From contig NZ_CP137003.1 in NCBI RefSeq assembly GCF_033110965.1, positions 2,108,001-2,172,000 of the forward strand: a stretch of DNA of 64,000 bases, in the 5' to 3' direction. The notes beneath the pieces are model-generated. The model made no database searches and had not been told where the DNA came from. It was given only the letters and a program-made list of their open reading frames with translations. The translations under genes were made by a program, and so were the position numbers. This DNA is from Raineyella sp. LH-20 (lineage in GTDB: Bacteria > Actinomycetota > Actinomycetes > Propionibacteriales > Propionibacteriaceae). This document shows positions 18,149 through 27,699 of the stretch, piece after piece (within the stretch, counting starts at the first letter, position 1; each line of letters starts with the position of its first letter).

Positions 18149-19772
18149 CCCGAGTTGCGCCACTTTAGTGACCACCCTGGAGAGTATCGAGGATTTCTTG
18201 GGCATCGGGTGGGATGGCGGGCGGGATGGTGATGGTTTGGGTGCCGGTGTTGATGACCGCTGAGTGCAGGGGCCGCAGGATCTGCAGGAACTTCTTGACC
18301 GAGACACCGGTCCGGGCCTGGATCGTGCGGGCGATGGCGAGGGCGGCGAACACGACGGTGAGGTGGGCCTCGATCGAGTCGCGGGTGTGGTGGAAGATCG
18401 GGCGGGCGGCCAGGTCGGATTTGGCCATCCTGAACGACGCCTCGACGTGCCACAGGTCCCGATAGGCCGCGACGACCGCCGGCCCGTCCAGCGTCACGGC
18501 AGGGATGTTTGAGACGTACCCTTTGAAACCCGCGGCTGCGCGGGCGCGCTCGACCAGGGGCCAGTCCACGCCCTTGGTGGCGCCCTCGAGCTTGATGAAG
18601 CGGTGTTTTCCGATGGGTGCTTTGCCGGTGGCGATCTTCTCGGCGCGTTCGATCTGCTTATTCAGCGTTTGCTGGTCGCGCCGGGCCCTGGCGGCGAGGT
18701 AGTGCCAGACGACCCGGCGGTCGCGCCGGTCCTTCCCGACACCCATCGGGCGGGTGACCTCGAACGTCGCACCGTCGGCCAGGTAGTTGCCGTGGGCCTC
18801 GAAATGGTCCTCCAGCTCCGCGGGAGCCTTCGATTGCCGGGCGGCGACGATGAAGGAGAAGCCGGCGTCCTCCAGCGCGTTCAGGTTCGCCGCCGACAGC
18901 ATGCCGGCGTCGGCGACCACGACCAGATCACTGACCTGGTGGCGGGCCTGGAACGCTTCGATGACGGGCAGGAGGGTGGTCGTCTCTGCTTTGTTGCCCT
19001 CGAAGACGTGCAGGTCGAGGGGAAAGCCGGAGGGGTCGACCAGTAGTCCGACGGTGATCTGCGGGTCGACGCGGCGTTCCTTGGACATGCCGACCTTGCG
19101 CAGCGAGTCCTCGTTCTCGGCCTCGAAGTACAGCGTGGTCACGTCATACATGACCAAGGCCACAGCACCATGGGCGCTGACGTGGCTCCAGCAGGCCGTC
19201 GCAAGCTGGTCGCGGTAGTCGCCCTTGTTGATCCGCGGCAGAGCCCGGGTGATCGTGCGCAGCGAGGCCGGCGTGATGCCCAGCCCCTCCAGGACCCGGA
19301 TCGAATCGGCCTTGCTGGTCGGTTCCACGACCCTCGCCAGGACCAGCTGGCGGAAACACTCATCGGCCAGGACGTCGAACCCGAGGTGGTCGTAGACCCC
19401 GACGAGCGCTTCCCACAACACCGTGGAAGCGGTCGACTCGACCACTGCTTGGCCGGGCGGGCGACCCGCAGGCTCCCAGCCTAGATCGAGCTGGTCCTGG
19501 CCCAGCGCCAATCGTTCGCGGGCGACCTGCAACAGCAACTCGAGTTCGGCCTGGTCATGGGCCGAGCCGATGTGGTCGATACCGAGGCGCTGCTTACCGC
19601 GCTTGTGCACGATCTGGACCGCGGTCGCTCCGGACGCGGTCTTCACCTTCCGCACGAACGACCCCACCCCGACAGGCTACCGGGGCGACTTCTTAGTGCA
19701 CACTTCCCGAGACGTAAGCCCTAGTCACCAGCACATCGGTCCTCAAAAACAGGCAGGGTGGCGCAAGTCGGG
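18149..19772 (-). mobile_element. IS1634-family insertion sequence inside mrr
   Basis: A 1624-base element. Its ends are imperfect 15-base inverted repeats: CCCGAGTTGCGCCAC at 18149-18163 and the complement of CCCGACTTGCGCCAC at 19758-19772, with one mismatch. The 5-base target duplication TCCGA is present on both sides (18144-18148 and 19773-19777). The element carries one transposase gene in the same orientation as the host operon. Intact ends, an intact transposase frame and an exact duplication point to a recent insertion. Confidence 0.93.
18165..19667 (-). CDS. IS1634-family transposase
   Basis: A 500-residue DDE transposase. The three acidic residues can be placed in MYDVTTLYFE (about residue 174), VVVADAGMLS (about 252) and WHVEASFRMAKSDL (about 409, the YREK-like region). 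The start MGSFVRKVKTASGATAVQIV is typical of actinobacterial IS1634-group enzymes. The GTG at 19667 is the first in-frame start inside the element. The frame is complete, so the element may be active. Its stop TAA lies one base inside the left inverted repeat. Confidence 0.93.
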   Translation of the reverse strand: MGSFVRKVKTASGATAVQIVHKRGKQRLGIDHIGSAHDQAELELLLQVARERLALGQDQLDLGWEPAGRPPGQAVVESTASTVLWEALVGVYDHLGFDVLADECFRQLVLARVVEPTSKADSIRVLEGLGITPASLRTITRALPRINKGDYRDQLATACWSHVSAHGAVALVMYDVTTLYFEAENEDSLRKVGMSKERRVDPQITVGLLVDPSGFPLDLHVFEGNKAETTTLLPVIEAFQARHQVSDLVVVADAGMLSAANLNALEDAGFSFIVAARQSKAPAELEDHFEAHGNYLADGATFEVTRPMGVGKDRRDRRVVWHYLAARARRDQQTLNKQIERAEKIATGKAPIGKHRFIKLEGATKGVDWPLVERARAAAGFKGYVSNIPAVTLDGPAVVAAYRDLWHVEASFRMAKSDLAARPIFHHTRDSIEAHLTVVFAALAIARTIQARTGVSVKKFLQILRPLHSAVINTGTQTITIPPAIPPDAQEILDTLQGGH

Positions 19773-20116
19773 TCCGATGTGGGTGATGCGTGGGGATATC
19801 CGGGCAGCGCTCGCAGGTGCTTCTCGGTGATCCCGTCGGGGTGCTCCGCCAGAAGCTCTCGACCGGCATCGGTGATCCGATAGTTGCCGCGCGTAGGACG
19901 TTCGACCGCACTCACTCTGGAGAGATAGGACAGTGCCCAGTTGCCACGATTGCGGTATTGCTGCTGGCCGGACGGGATCAGAATCTGGCGCTGTTCAGCT
20001 GTGACACCGAGCAGGTCGGCTGCAGCCTCGACGATCTCTCGCGCGCGCTGCACCTCCCCGTCGGAGAGAACCCGCAAGGAAGGTGCCATGTACTGATCCC
20101 AGGTGGGAACGGTCAT
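19773..20116 (-). pseudogene. mrr: mrr, 5' part (N-terminal winged-helix domain), split by IS
   Basis: This is the Mrr N-terminal domain: VPTWDQYMAPSLRVLSDGE, then a winged-helix region with PSGQQQYRNRGNWALSYLSR and RGNYRITDAGRELLAEHP. The family uses it to bind DNA. The present frame reads on into the IS to a stop at 19721 and ends in a tail foreign to the family. The start ATG at 20116 overlaps the hsdS stop by one base (TGATG), so mrr was translated together with the type I genes. Confidence 0.9.
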
Positions 20117-21270
20117 CAGAGGTCTCCTCGGAAGGCGCGGGACTGGAGAGAAGCGAAGAGTTCCTCACAGTATGTGAGGGCACGCGCGGCGATGGAGCGC
20201 TGGCTGGTCATCGCAGCGACACGCTGGGCGAACTCGTGCTGAGAGTCGGAGGTGGGGTACAGAACCCGAATTGATTGGAACGACGACTTGTTGACGAGAC
20301 CCTTCATGCCGCCCGTCGACTTCGCGCGGACAAGTTGAGGCGACACCTTGAGCTGGCCGAGAAGGAACGCCGCCATCACGCGCGGAGACGGCAGGATGGC
20401 GTTGATCTGTTGGTTGAAGGCCACGTCGCGGTCAACAAGCGAGGCCTTGCCGATGCTCGTTGGACTTCCAGCGATGCACGTCACGAGGATGGAGCCTGTC
20501 GGCGCGATCCGAGCCCTTGCCCGACCATGCTCCGACAGCCACTCGTCAGCGCGTGTTGCGGTGTCGCCGCCCAAGTTGTCGGACTTGATCCACTCAATGG
20601 ACTGCCCGAAGTTGCTCGCTTCGGCCCGCGACGGGGAGTTTCCCGTGACGACTTCCGCAAGATCACCGATGGCGGCTGTCGGCAACCCGCGGCTGTTCGT
20701 GACTGGGTCGCCGAACATGTCATGGAACATGGCCTGAGTGAGGGAATCGAGGTGCGCGAGGACCTGGCGGCGCTTGGTCCGCAGGGCGTCGGCTTGGTCG
20801 AGGATCGCGGCGATTCGGCGCTGCTCGGTAAGGGATGGCAGGGGAACCGGGATCTTCTCGGTCGTCTTTCTCGACAGCTCCTTGAATGTGGCGCCGTTGC
20901 CAAGTGACTGGAGGTAGTCGGTCTTCGACCTCAGCCAGTGATACAGGTACTTCGCGTCGAGACCGGGCCCGGGCACCAAGCTCTTGAATCCCTGATTTGT
21001 CGCCATCGGGACCGTGTTGATAGCGACGTGCCCGATCGGTGCGCGCGAGCTGAGGAGCACCGAGCCCTTGGGCAAGATGGTTGTCGCGCAGCTTCGGACG
21101 CCAGCCTGGGTGATCTTCCGCGGGGTTGTCGAGATGTACGCCCCGTCGAGTTTGCTGAGGTCTGCGGGAGTAGCCCATTCGACGTCCCCGTCCCAGAACT
21201 CAGCGACGCCGGTTTTCGGAGTCGCGCCGGAGACAACCTCGGCAATCTCGCCGAGGGCAACGGTCTTCAC
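20116..21270 (-). CDS. hsdS: Type I restriction-modification specificity subunit
   Basis: A 384-residue HsdS with the usual two target-recognition domains. The first covers about residues 1-155. It is followed by the helical spacer SLTEQRRIAAILDQADALRTKR and the second domain (about 205-350), then the C-terminal helix. HsdS sets the bipartite recognition site for both methylation and restriction. Its start overlaps the hsdM stop (ATGA) and its stop overlaps the mrr start, so four genes were tightly linked. The two recognition halves look unrelated, so the target should be asymmetric. Confidence 0.93.
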   Translation of the reverse strand: MKTVALGEIAEVVSGATPKTGVAEFWDGDVEWATPADLSKLDGAYISTTPRKITQAGVRSCATTILPKGSVLLSSRAPIGHVAINTVPMATNQGFKSLVPGPGLDAKYLYHWLRSKTDYLQSLGNGATFKELSRKTTEKIPVPLPSLTEQRRIAAILDQADALRTKRRQVLAHLDSLTQAMFHDMFGDPVTNSRGLPTAAIGDLAEVVTGNSPSRAEASNFGQSIEWIKSDNLGGDTATRADEWLSEHGRARARIAPTGSILVTCIAGSPTSIGKASLVDRDVAFNQQINAILPSPRVMAAFLLGQLKVSPQLVRAKSTGGMKGLVNKSSFQSIRVLYPTSDSQHEFAQRVAAMTSQRSIAARALTYCEELFASLQSRAFRGDL

Positions 21271-22721
21271 GAGAGAGTCGCCTTCAGCTTGGCGAGGCCC
21301 TGGGCGATCTCGCCCTCCAACTGTTCGATGTCGGCGATGATCTCAAGCGGCGGGCGGTGCTCGACCTCGTCGTACTCGATCTCCTTGTAGCGGTTCAGGG
21401 AGAGGTCGTAGCCCTGGGCGACGATGTCGGCCTTCGGGACGAGGAAGGACTGCTCGGTGCGGGCCCGGTCCTTCTCGCCAGCGAGGTCGCCCCAGCGGGT
21501 AAGCACATCGGGCAGGTCGTTGGCCTCGACCGGGTTGCGCTTGTCGTCCAGGGAGAAGCCGTCGGCCCGGACGTCGTAGAACCAGACGTCGTCGGTGCCG
21601 CCGGAGTTGGTCTTGGTGAAGAGCAGGATCGCGGTCGAGACGCCTGCGTACGGCCGAAAGACGCCGGAGGGCAGCTTCACGACGGCGTCGAGCTTCTGGT
21701 CCTCGACCAGCGTTTGACGAAGCGTCTTGTGGGCCTTCGACGACCCGAAGAGTACGCCGTCGGGCACGATGACCGCGGCTCGGCCGCCGGGCTTGAGCAG
21801 TTTCAGGAAGAGGGCGAGGAACAGCAACTCGGTCTTCTTGGTCTTGACGACCCGCTGCAGGTCCTTCGAGGTGGCCTCGTAGTCCAGTGACCCGGCGAAG
21901 GGCGGATTGGCGAGGATCAACGTGTACTTCTCGGCGTCCTCGCTTGCGCCCTCGGAGAGGGAGTCGCGATAGCGGATGTCGGGGGAGTCGATGCCGTGCA
22001 GCAGCATGTTCATGCTGCCGATGCGCAGCATCGTGGAGTCGAAGTCGTAGCCGTGGAACATCGACGCGTGGAACTGTGACCGTTGGGCCCGATCGAGCAG
22101 GGCCTCGGCATGGGTGTGGCGGACGTACTCGCTCGCGGCGACGAGGAAGCCGGCCGTGCCGCACGCCGGGTCGCAGATCTCGTCGCCGGGCCGTGGCGCG
22201 GTCATCCGAACCATCAGGTCGATGATGTGGCGCGGCGTACGGAACTGCCCGTTGACGCCGGCCGCGGCGATCTTGGCAAGCAGGTACTCGTACAGGTCGC
22301 CGTTCGTGTCCCGGTCGGCCATGGGAATGTCGGCGAGCATGTCGACGACCTTGCTCAGTAGCGCCGGGGTCGGGATGGTGAAGCGCGCGTCCTTCATGTG
22401 CCCGCTGTAGGTCGTCCCGTCACCCAGGCCGCGCAGGAACGGGAAGACCTGGCCGGCGACGGTCGTGTACATCACCTCGGGCGAAGAGTTCTTGAACTGG
22501 CTCCAGCGCAGGTGTTGCTGGTTGGGCCGGAACACCGGACGTGCGATCTCGCCGCCGGTGACGCGGGCCTTCTTCTCGGCCAGCGTCTGGATGTCGTCGA
22601 GGCGGCGGATGAACAGCAGGTAAGTGATCTGCTCGATCACTTCGAGCGGGTTGCTGATGCCGCCGGACCAGAAAGCGTCCCAGATGCGGTCGATCCTGCT
22701 CCTCAGCTCACCGGTGATCAC
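21267..22721 (-). CDS. hsdM: Type I restriction-modification methyltransferase subunit
   Basis: A 484-residue N6-adenine methyltransferase. The N-terminal HsdM_N helices run to about residue 130 (WDAFWSGGISNPLEVIEQITYLLFIRRLDD). SAM motif I is DPACGTAGFL near residue 187 and the catalytic motif IV is NPPF near 272. Together with HsdS it methylates host DNA. It is the first gene of the minus-strand operon, so modification should continue even if the IS blocks downstream expression. Confidence 0.95.
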   Translation of the reverse strand: MITGELRSRIDRIWDAFWSGGISNPLEVIEQITYLLFIRRLDDIQTLAEKKARVTGGEIARPVFRPNQQHLRWSQFKNSSPEVMYTTVAGQVFPFLRGLGDGTTYSGHMKDARFTIPTPALLSKVVDMLADIPMADRDTNGDLYEYLLAKIAAAGVNGQFRTPRHIIDLMVRMTAPRPGDEICDPACGTAGFLVAASEYVRHTHAEALLDRAQRSQFHASMFHGYDFDSTMLRIGSMNMLLHGIDSPDIRYRDSLSEGASEDAEKYTLILANPPFAGSLDYEATSKDLQRVVKTKKTELLFLALFLKLLKPGGRAAVIVPDGVLFGSSKAHKTLRQTLVEDQKLDAVVKLPSGVFRPYAGVSTAILLFTKTNSGGTDDVWFYDVRADGFSLDDKRNPVEANDLPDVLTRWGDLAGEKDRARTEQSFLVPKADIVAQGYDLSLNRYKEIEYDEVEHRPPLEIIADIEQLEGEIAQGLAKLKATLS

Positions 22722-22895
22722 GACGGAACCTTATATCCCGCATGCGGCCGCTCGTCCGGACGCGGGGTGGTTGCCGTCCCGGCGAGCCGACGGCGTGCGG
22801 GGCGAGGTTGGTGCGGCGCTGGGGCTCAGCCTCCTGTGGATCTCTCGGGCGCACATCTCCCGGGTGATGTCGGTGCTGACTGGGAGACTTCAGGC

Positions 22896-23978
22896 ATGAG
22901 AGAGTCCACGCCGTCGAACCCGGAGCGTGACAGCAGCCCTTCATGTCGCCCACCGACGGGCGCGCCTGCAACGGGGGAGGACTTGGTCGAGCAGTTGTCG
23001 TCGCTCATCGACCAAGCTCGCGAGGCGATCGCCTCGTACGCCAACGCGACTCTGACGATGACCTACTGGCGGGTGGGCGCGATCATCGACTCCGAAGTGC
23101 TCAACGAGGAGCGGGCTGAGTATGGGGCGCAGACTCTGGTGACACTGTCACAGGAATTGACCGCTCGCTTCGGTAGGGGCTTCGACGAGCCGAACCTCAA
23201 CCGGATGGTCAAGTTCGCCAGGTTGTTCCCCGACACCGAGATTCTGGTGACGCTGTCACAGAAATTGAGTTGGTCTCACTTCTTAGCACTCCTGCCTCTG
23301 CGGAGTGCCGATGCCCGGGGCTTTTACGCTCGGGAAGCAGCTGCTGGGCGATGGACTGTCAGGGAGCTGCGACGTGCGATCCAGCGGAAGGCCTACGAGC
23401 GTCGCGAGATCGCCGATTCCCAGATCGGGCCAGGCTCGATGGTTCCGGTCGACACCTTCAGTGATCCGTACCTGCTCGACTTCCTTGGTCTCCATGATGG
23501 CTTCGCCGAGGCAGACCTGGAGGCGGCGATCCTGCGGGACCTGGAGGCGTTCCTACTGGAGGTCGGCACCGGCTTCACGTTCGTCGAACGCCAGAAGCGC
23601 ATGGTCATCGATGACAAGGACTTCCATCTCGACCTACTGCTCTACCACCGGTCGCTGAAGCGACTGGTCGCCGTCGAACTCAAGATCGGTGAGTTCGATG
23701 CGCGGCACGAAGGCCAGATGAAGCTCTACTTGAAATGGCTCGACCGGTACGAGCGGAAGGAGGGGGAGGAGGCGCCGATCGGCCTGATCCTCTGCACCGA
23801 GGCCAGCCGCGAACAGATCGAACTCCTGGAGATGCACAAGGACGGCATCGTCGTAGCCGAGTACTGGACCGCACTGCCGCCCAAGCACGAACTTGAAGCG
23901 CGGCTACAAGCCATGCTCCGCAGCGCCCGCGAGCGGCTCGTGCGACGTCAGCTGCCATCGCAGCTCGGCGTCGACTGA
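22896..23978 (+). CDS. DUF1016 (YhcG-type) PDDEXK nuclease-domain protein
   Basis: A 360-residue protein. The DUF1016 N-terminal helical domain covers about residues 35-190 (TYWRVGAIIDSEVL, LNRMVKFARLFPD, LSWSHFLALLPL). The C-terminal nuclease-like domain has DFHLDLLLYHRSLKRLVAVELKIGEF, which supplies the D and ExK residues of a PDDEXK fold near 242-262, and ends with GLILCTEASREQIELLE. Such proteins often sit beside restriction systems and are thought to act in defence or DNA repair. The ATG at 22896 follows weak signals. It is divergent from hsdM. Confidence 0.85.
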   Translation: MRESTPSNPERDSSPSCRPPTGAPATGEDLVEQLSSLIDQAREAIASYANATLTMTYWRVGAIIDSEVLNEERAEYGAQTLVTLSQELTARFGRGFDEPNLNRMVKFARLFPDTEILVTLSQKLSWSHFLALLPLRSADARGFYAREAAAGRWTVRELRRAIQRKAYERREIADSQIGPGSMVPVDTFSDPYLLDFLGLHDGFAEADLEAAILRDLEAFLLEVGTGFTFVERQKRMVIDDKDFHLDLLLYHRSLKRLVAVELKIGEFDARHEGQMKLYLKWLDRYERKEGEEAPIGLILCTEASREQIELLEMHKDGIVVAEYWTALPPKHELEARLQAMLRSARERLVRRQLPSQLGVD

Positions 23979-24005
23979 GCTGTCCAGTTGGCGGCTGGAC
24001 AGCTC
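23977..24005. terminator. Perfect 11-bp hairpin after the DUF1016 gene
   Basis: GAGCTGTCCAG pairs perfectly with CTGGACAGCTC around a seven-base loop, overlapping the stop codon. A terminator for the DUF1016 gene is the simplest reading. Confidence 0.65.
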
Positions 24006-24172
24006 ATCCCGCAGATTGTGGTGACGCTGGCACACACCACAATCTCCGTCACCTCGCCTCCCGTCGCTGCTGTGGCTGGGAGGAGAAGGTCGGTGGTGAG
24101 CTGAGGCCGACCCCTGAACTAGCATCACTGAACGACAACCCCGCGAGCTCGCACTGGTAGGAGCGACAGGAC

Positions 24173-25990
<1,818 letters not shown>

Positions 25991-25999
<9 letters not shown>

Positions 26000-26095
26000 G
26001 TGCCCCGGGACGCCTGAGTGCCCCGGGACGCCCGCCCGGGCAGTGTTTGATCGAGCTGGGCCTGATCGAGCTGGGCCTGATTGAGCTGGGCCTGA
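25991..26095. repeat. Two adjacent short tandem repeats
   Basis: Two perfect 18-base copies of GACGCCTGAGTGCCCCGG cover 25991-26026, starting inside the end of the DUF255 gene and including its stop. Then three 15-base copies of TGATCGAGCTGGGCC (one with a single change) cover 26048-26092 with a partial fourth. They lie between convergent genes. Confidence 0.85.
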
Positions 26096-26102
26096 TCGAA
26101 CG

Positions 26103-26777
26103 TCAGGCCCGGGCGATCGCCAGGCCGATGGCCACCGCGTGGCAGATCGCGGCCACCGCGGTGGCGGCGTGGAAGATCTCGTGGTAGCCGAACCATCGGG
26201 GGCTCGGGTCGGGTGACTTGCGGGCGTAGACCACCGCGCCCGCCGTGTACACCAGACCGCCGGCCATCAGCAGGACGACCACACCCGGCCCGCCGACCCG
26301 CCAGAACGTCGGCAGCCACCACACGGCCGTCCAGCCCATCACGATGTAGAGCACGGTGTAGAGCCAGCGCGGCGCGGAGAGCCAGAAGACGCGGAACAGC
26401 ACGCCCAGCACCGCGGTCCCCCAGACGATCGACAGCAGCAAGACGCGGCCGGTCCCCTGCAGCATCGTCACCGCCAGCGGGGTGTAGGTGCCGGCGATGA
26501 AGACGAAGATGTTGGAGTGGTCCAGCCGGCGCAGCACCGCAGTGGCCGCGGGGCTCCAGTAGAACCGGTGGTAGAGCGCCGAACAGCCGAACAGCTCCAG
26601 CGCGGAGAGCATGTACACCGCGACGGCAGCGCGGACCGGCAGATCCGGCGCCCAGATCAGCAGGCCGATGCCGGTGAGCAGCATCAACGGCGCCATCACG
26701 GTGTGGATCCAGCCGCGGACCACGGGCTTCGCCGGACCGGCGAAGTCGACGGGCCGGGTGAGTTGGGGTCCTGGCAT
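26103..26777 (-). CDS. Hemolysin III (PAQR) family protein
   Basis: A 224-residue seven-helix membrane protein of the YqfA/hemolysin III group. The metal-site motifs of PAQR proteins are present: SALYHR near residue 70, LDHSNIF near 85 and GYHEIFHAATAVAAICH near 200. Despite the name, a haemolytic role is doubtful; relatives include receptor-like and lipid-homeostasis proteins. AGGAGG stands well placed before the ATG. It is divergent from the prenyl transferase gene, as in M. tuberculosis (Rv1085c/Rv1086). Confidence 0.92.
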   Translation of the reverse strand: MPGPQLTRPVDFAGPAKPVVRGWIHTVMAPLMLLTGIGLLIWAPDLPVRAAVAVYMLSALELFGCSALYHRFYWSPAATAVLRRLDHSNIFVFIAGTYTPLAVTMLQGTGRVLLLSIVWGTAVLGVLFRVFWLSAPRWLYTVLYIVMGWTAVWWLPTFWRVGGPGVVVLLMAGGLVYTAGAVVYARKSPDPSPRWFGYHEIFHAATAVAAICHAVAIGLAIARA

Positions 26778-26791
26778 CGAACGCCTCCTGA

Positions 26792-26834
26792 GGCTACGTG
26801 CCCGTAGGCTACGGACTCGTAAGTTACTGTAGTC
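26792..26834. promoter_or_regulatory. Repeated CTACG-N4-CGTA motif between divergent genes
   Basis: GGCTACGTGCCCGTA at 26792-26806 repeats as GGCTACGGACTCGTA at 26806-26820 and then GTTACTGTAG follows. Each copy is a small inverted repeat (CTACG-N4-CGTA). The array sits 15-57 bases upstream of the hemolysin III start and before the prenyl transferase promoter, where a repressor could control both genes. The regulator is unknown. Confidence 0.45.
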
Positions 26835-26889
26835 GGCGGGGGGCCGGATCCGAATCGGTCCGCAGCATCGACCTCGTTAGGCTTGACCC

Positions 26890-27699
26890 ATGTCCCGACT
26901 CGACAGCCTCCGTGAGCTGGTCGACCGACTGCACCCCGCCACCTTGCTGTACTCGACCTACGAGCACCGGCTGACGGCGGAGCTCGATCCGACGGCCCTT
27001 CCGCAGCACGTGGCCGTGCTGGCCGACGGCAACCGGCGCTGGGCACGGGCGAACGCGCCGGGTCAGCCGCTGGTCACCGGCTACCGGGCGGGGGCGGCGA
27101 AGCTGGAGGAGTTCGTCGAATGGTGCGACGAGGTCGGCATCCCGGTCGTCACCCTGTGGGTGCTGTCGACTGACAACCTGCGCCGCGCGGCGTCCGAGGA
27201 ACTGGAACCGCTGCTGGAGGTGATCGCCGACCTGGTGGAGGGCATGGCCGCCACCGGACGCTGGCGGGTGCAGCCGGTCGGGGCGCTGGATCTGCTGCCG
27301 TGCGCCGTGGCCGACCGGCTGCGGGCGGTGGAGCGGGCCACCGTCGACTCCGACGGCATGCACATCAACGTCGCGGTGTCGTACGGCGGCCGTCAGGAGC
27401 TGCGTGACGCGGTCCGCGAGCTGCTGCGGGAGAAGGCTGCCGAGGGTCGTACGATCCAGGAGGTCGCCGAGACCCTCGACATCGACGAGATCGGCGAGCA
27501 CCTCTACACCGCCGGCCAGCCGGACCCGGACCTGATCATCCGCACCTCGGGGGAGCAGCGGCTGTCGGGCTTCCTGATGTGGCAGTCGGCGCACAGCGAG
27601 TTCTACTTCTGTGAGGCGCTGTGGCCCGACTTCCGCAAGGTCGACTTCATCCGCGCCCTGCGGTCGTACGCCCAGCGGGAGCGCCGCTACGGTCGCTGA
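26890..27699 (+). CDS. uppS: Short-chain Z-prenyl transferase (cis-prenyltransferase)
   Basis: A 269-residue cis-prenyltransferase. The pyrophosphate-binding motif HVAVLADGNRRWA has the catalytic Asp near residue 45, and the family signature RTSGEQRLSGFLMWQ lies near 217-231. It matches the position and start of Rv1086, a Z-farnesyl-diphosphate synthase, more than the long-chain UppS, but product length cannot be read from sequence. The enzyme feeds polyprenyl-phosphate carriers for the cell wall. TAGGCT is six bases before the ATG, indicating a leaderless transcript. Confidence 0.92.
   Translation: MSRLDSLRELVDRLHPATLLYSTYEHRLTAELDPTALPQHVAVLADGNRRWARANAPGQPLVTGYRAGAAKLEEFVEWCDEVGIPVVTLWVLSTDNLRRAASEELEPLLEVIADLVEGMAATGRWRVQPVGALDLLPCAVADRLRAVERATVDSDGMHINVAVSYGGRQELRDAVRELLREKAAEGRTIQEVAETLDIDEIGEHLYTAGQPDPDLIIRTSGEQRLSGFLMWQSAHSEFYFCEALWPDFRKVDFIRALRSYAQRERRYGR

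Noticed and set aside
19721-20116. Reading the 131-codon frame as a separate small DNA-binding protein
   Set aside because: It is the Mrr N-terminal domain; its last 17 codons come from the insertion sequence.
20275-20907. 210-codon plus-strand frame over hsdS
   Set aside because: Antisense to a gene with full HsdS architecture and junction overlaps on both sides.
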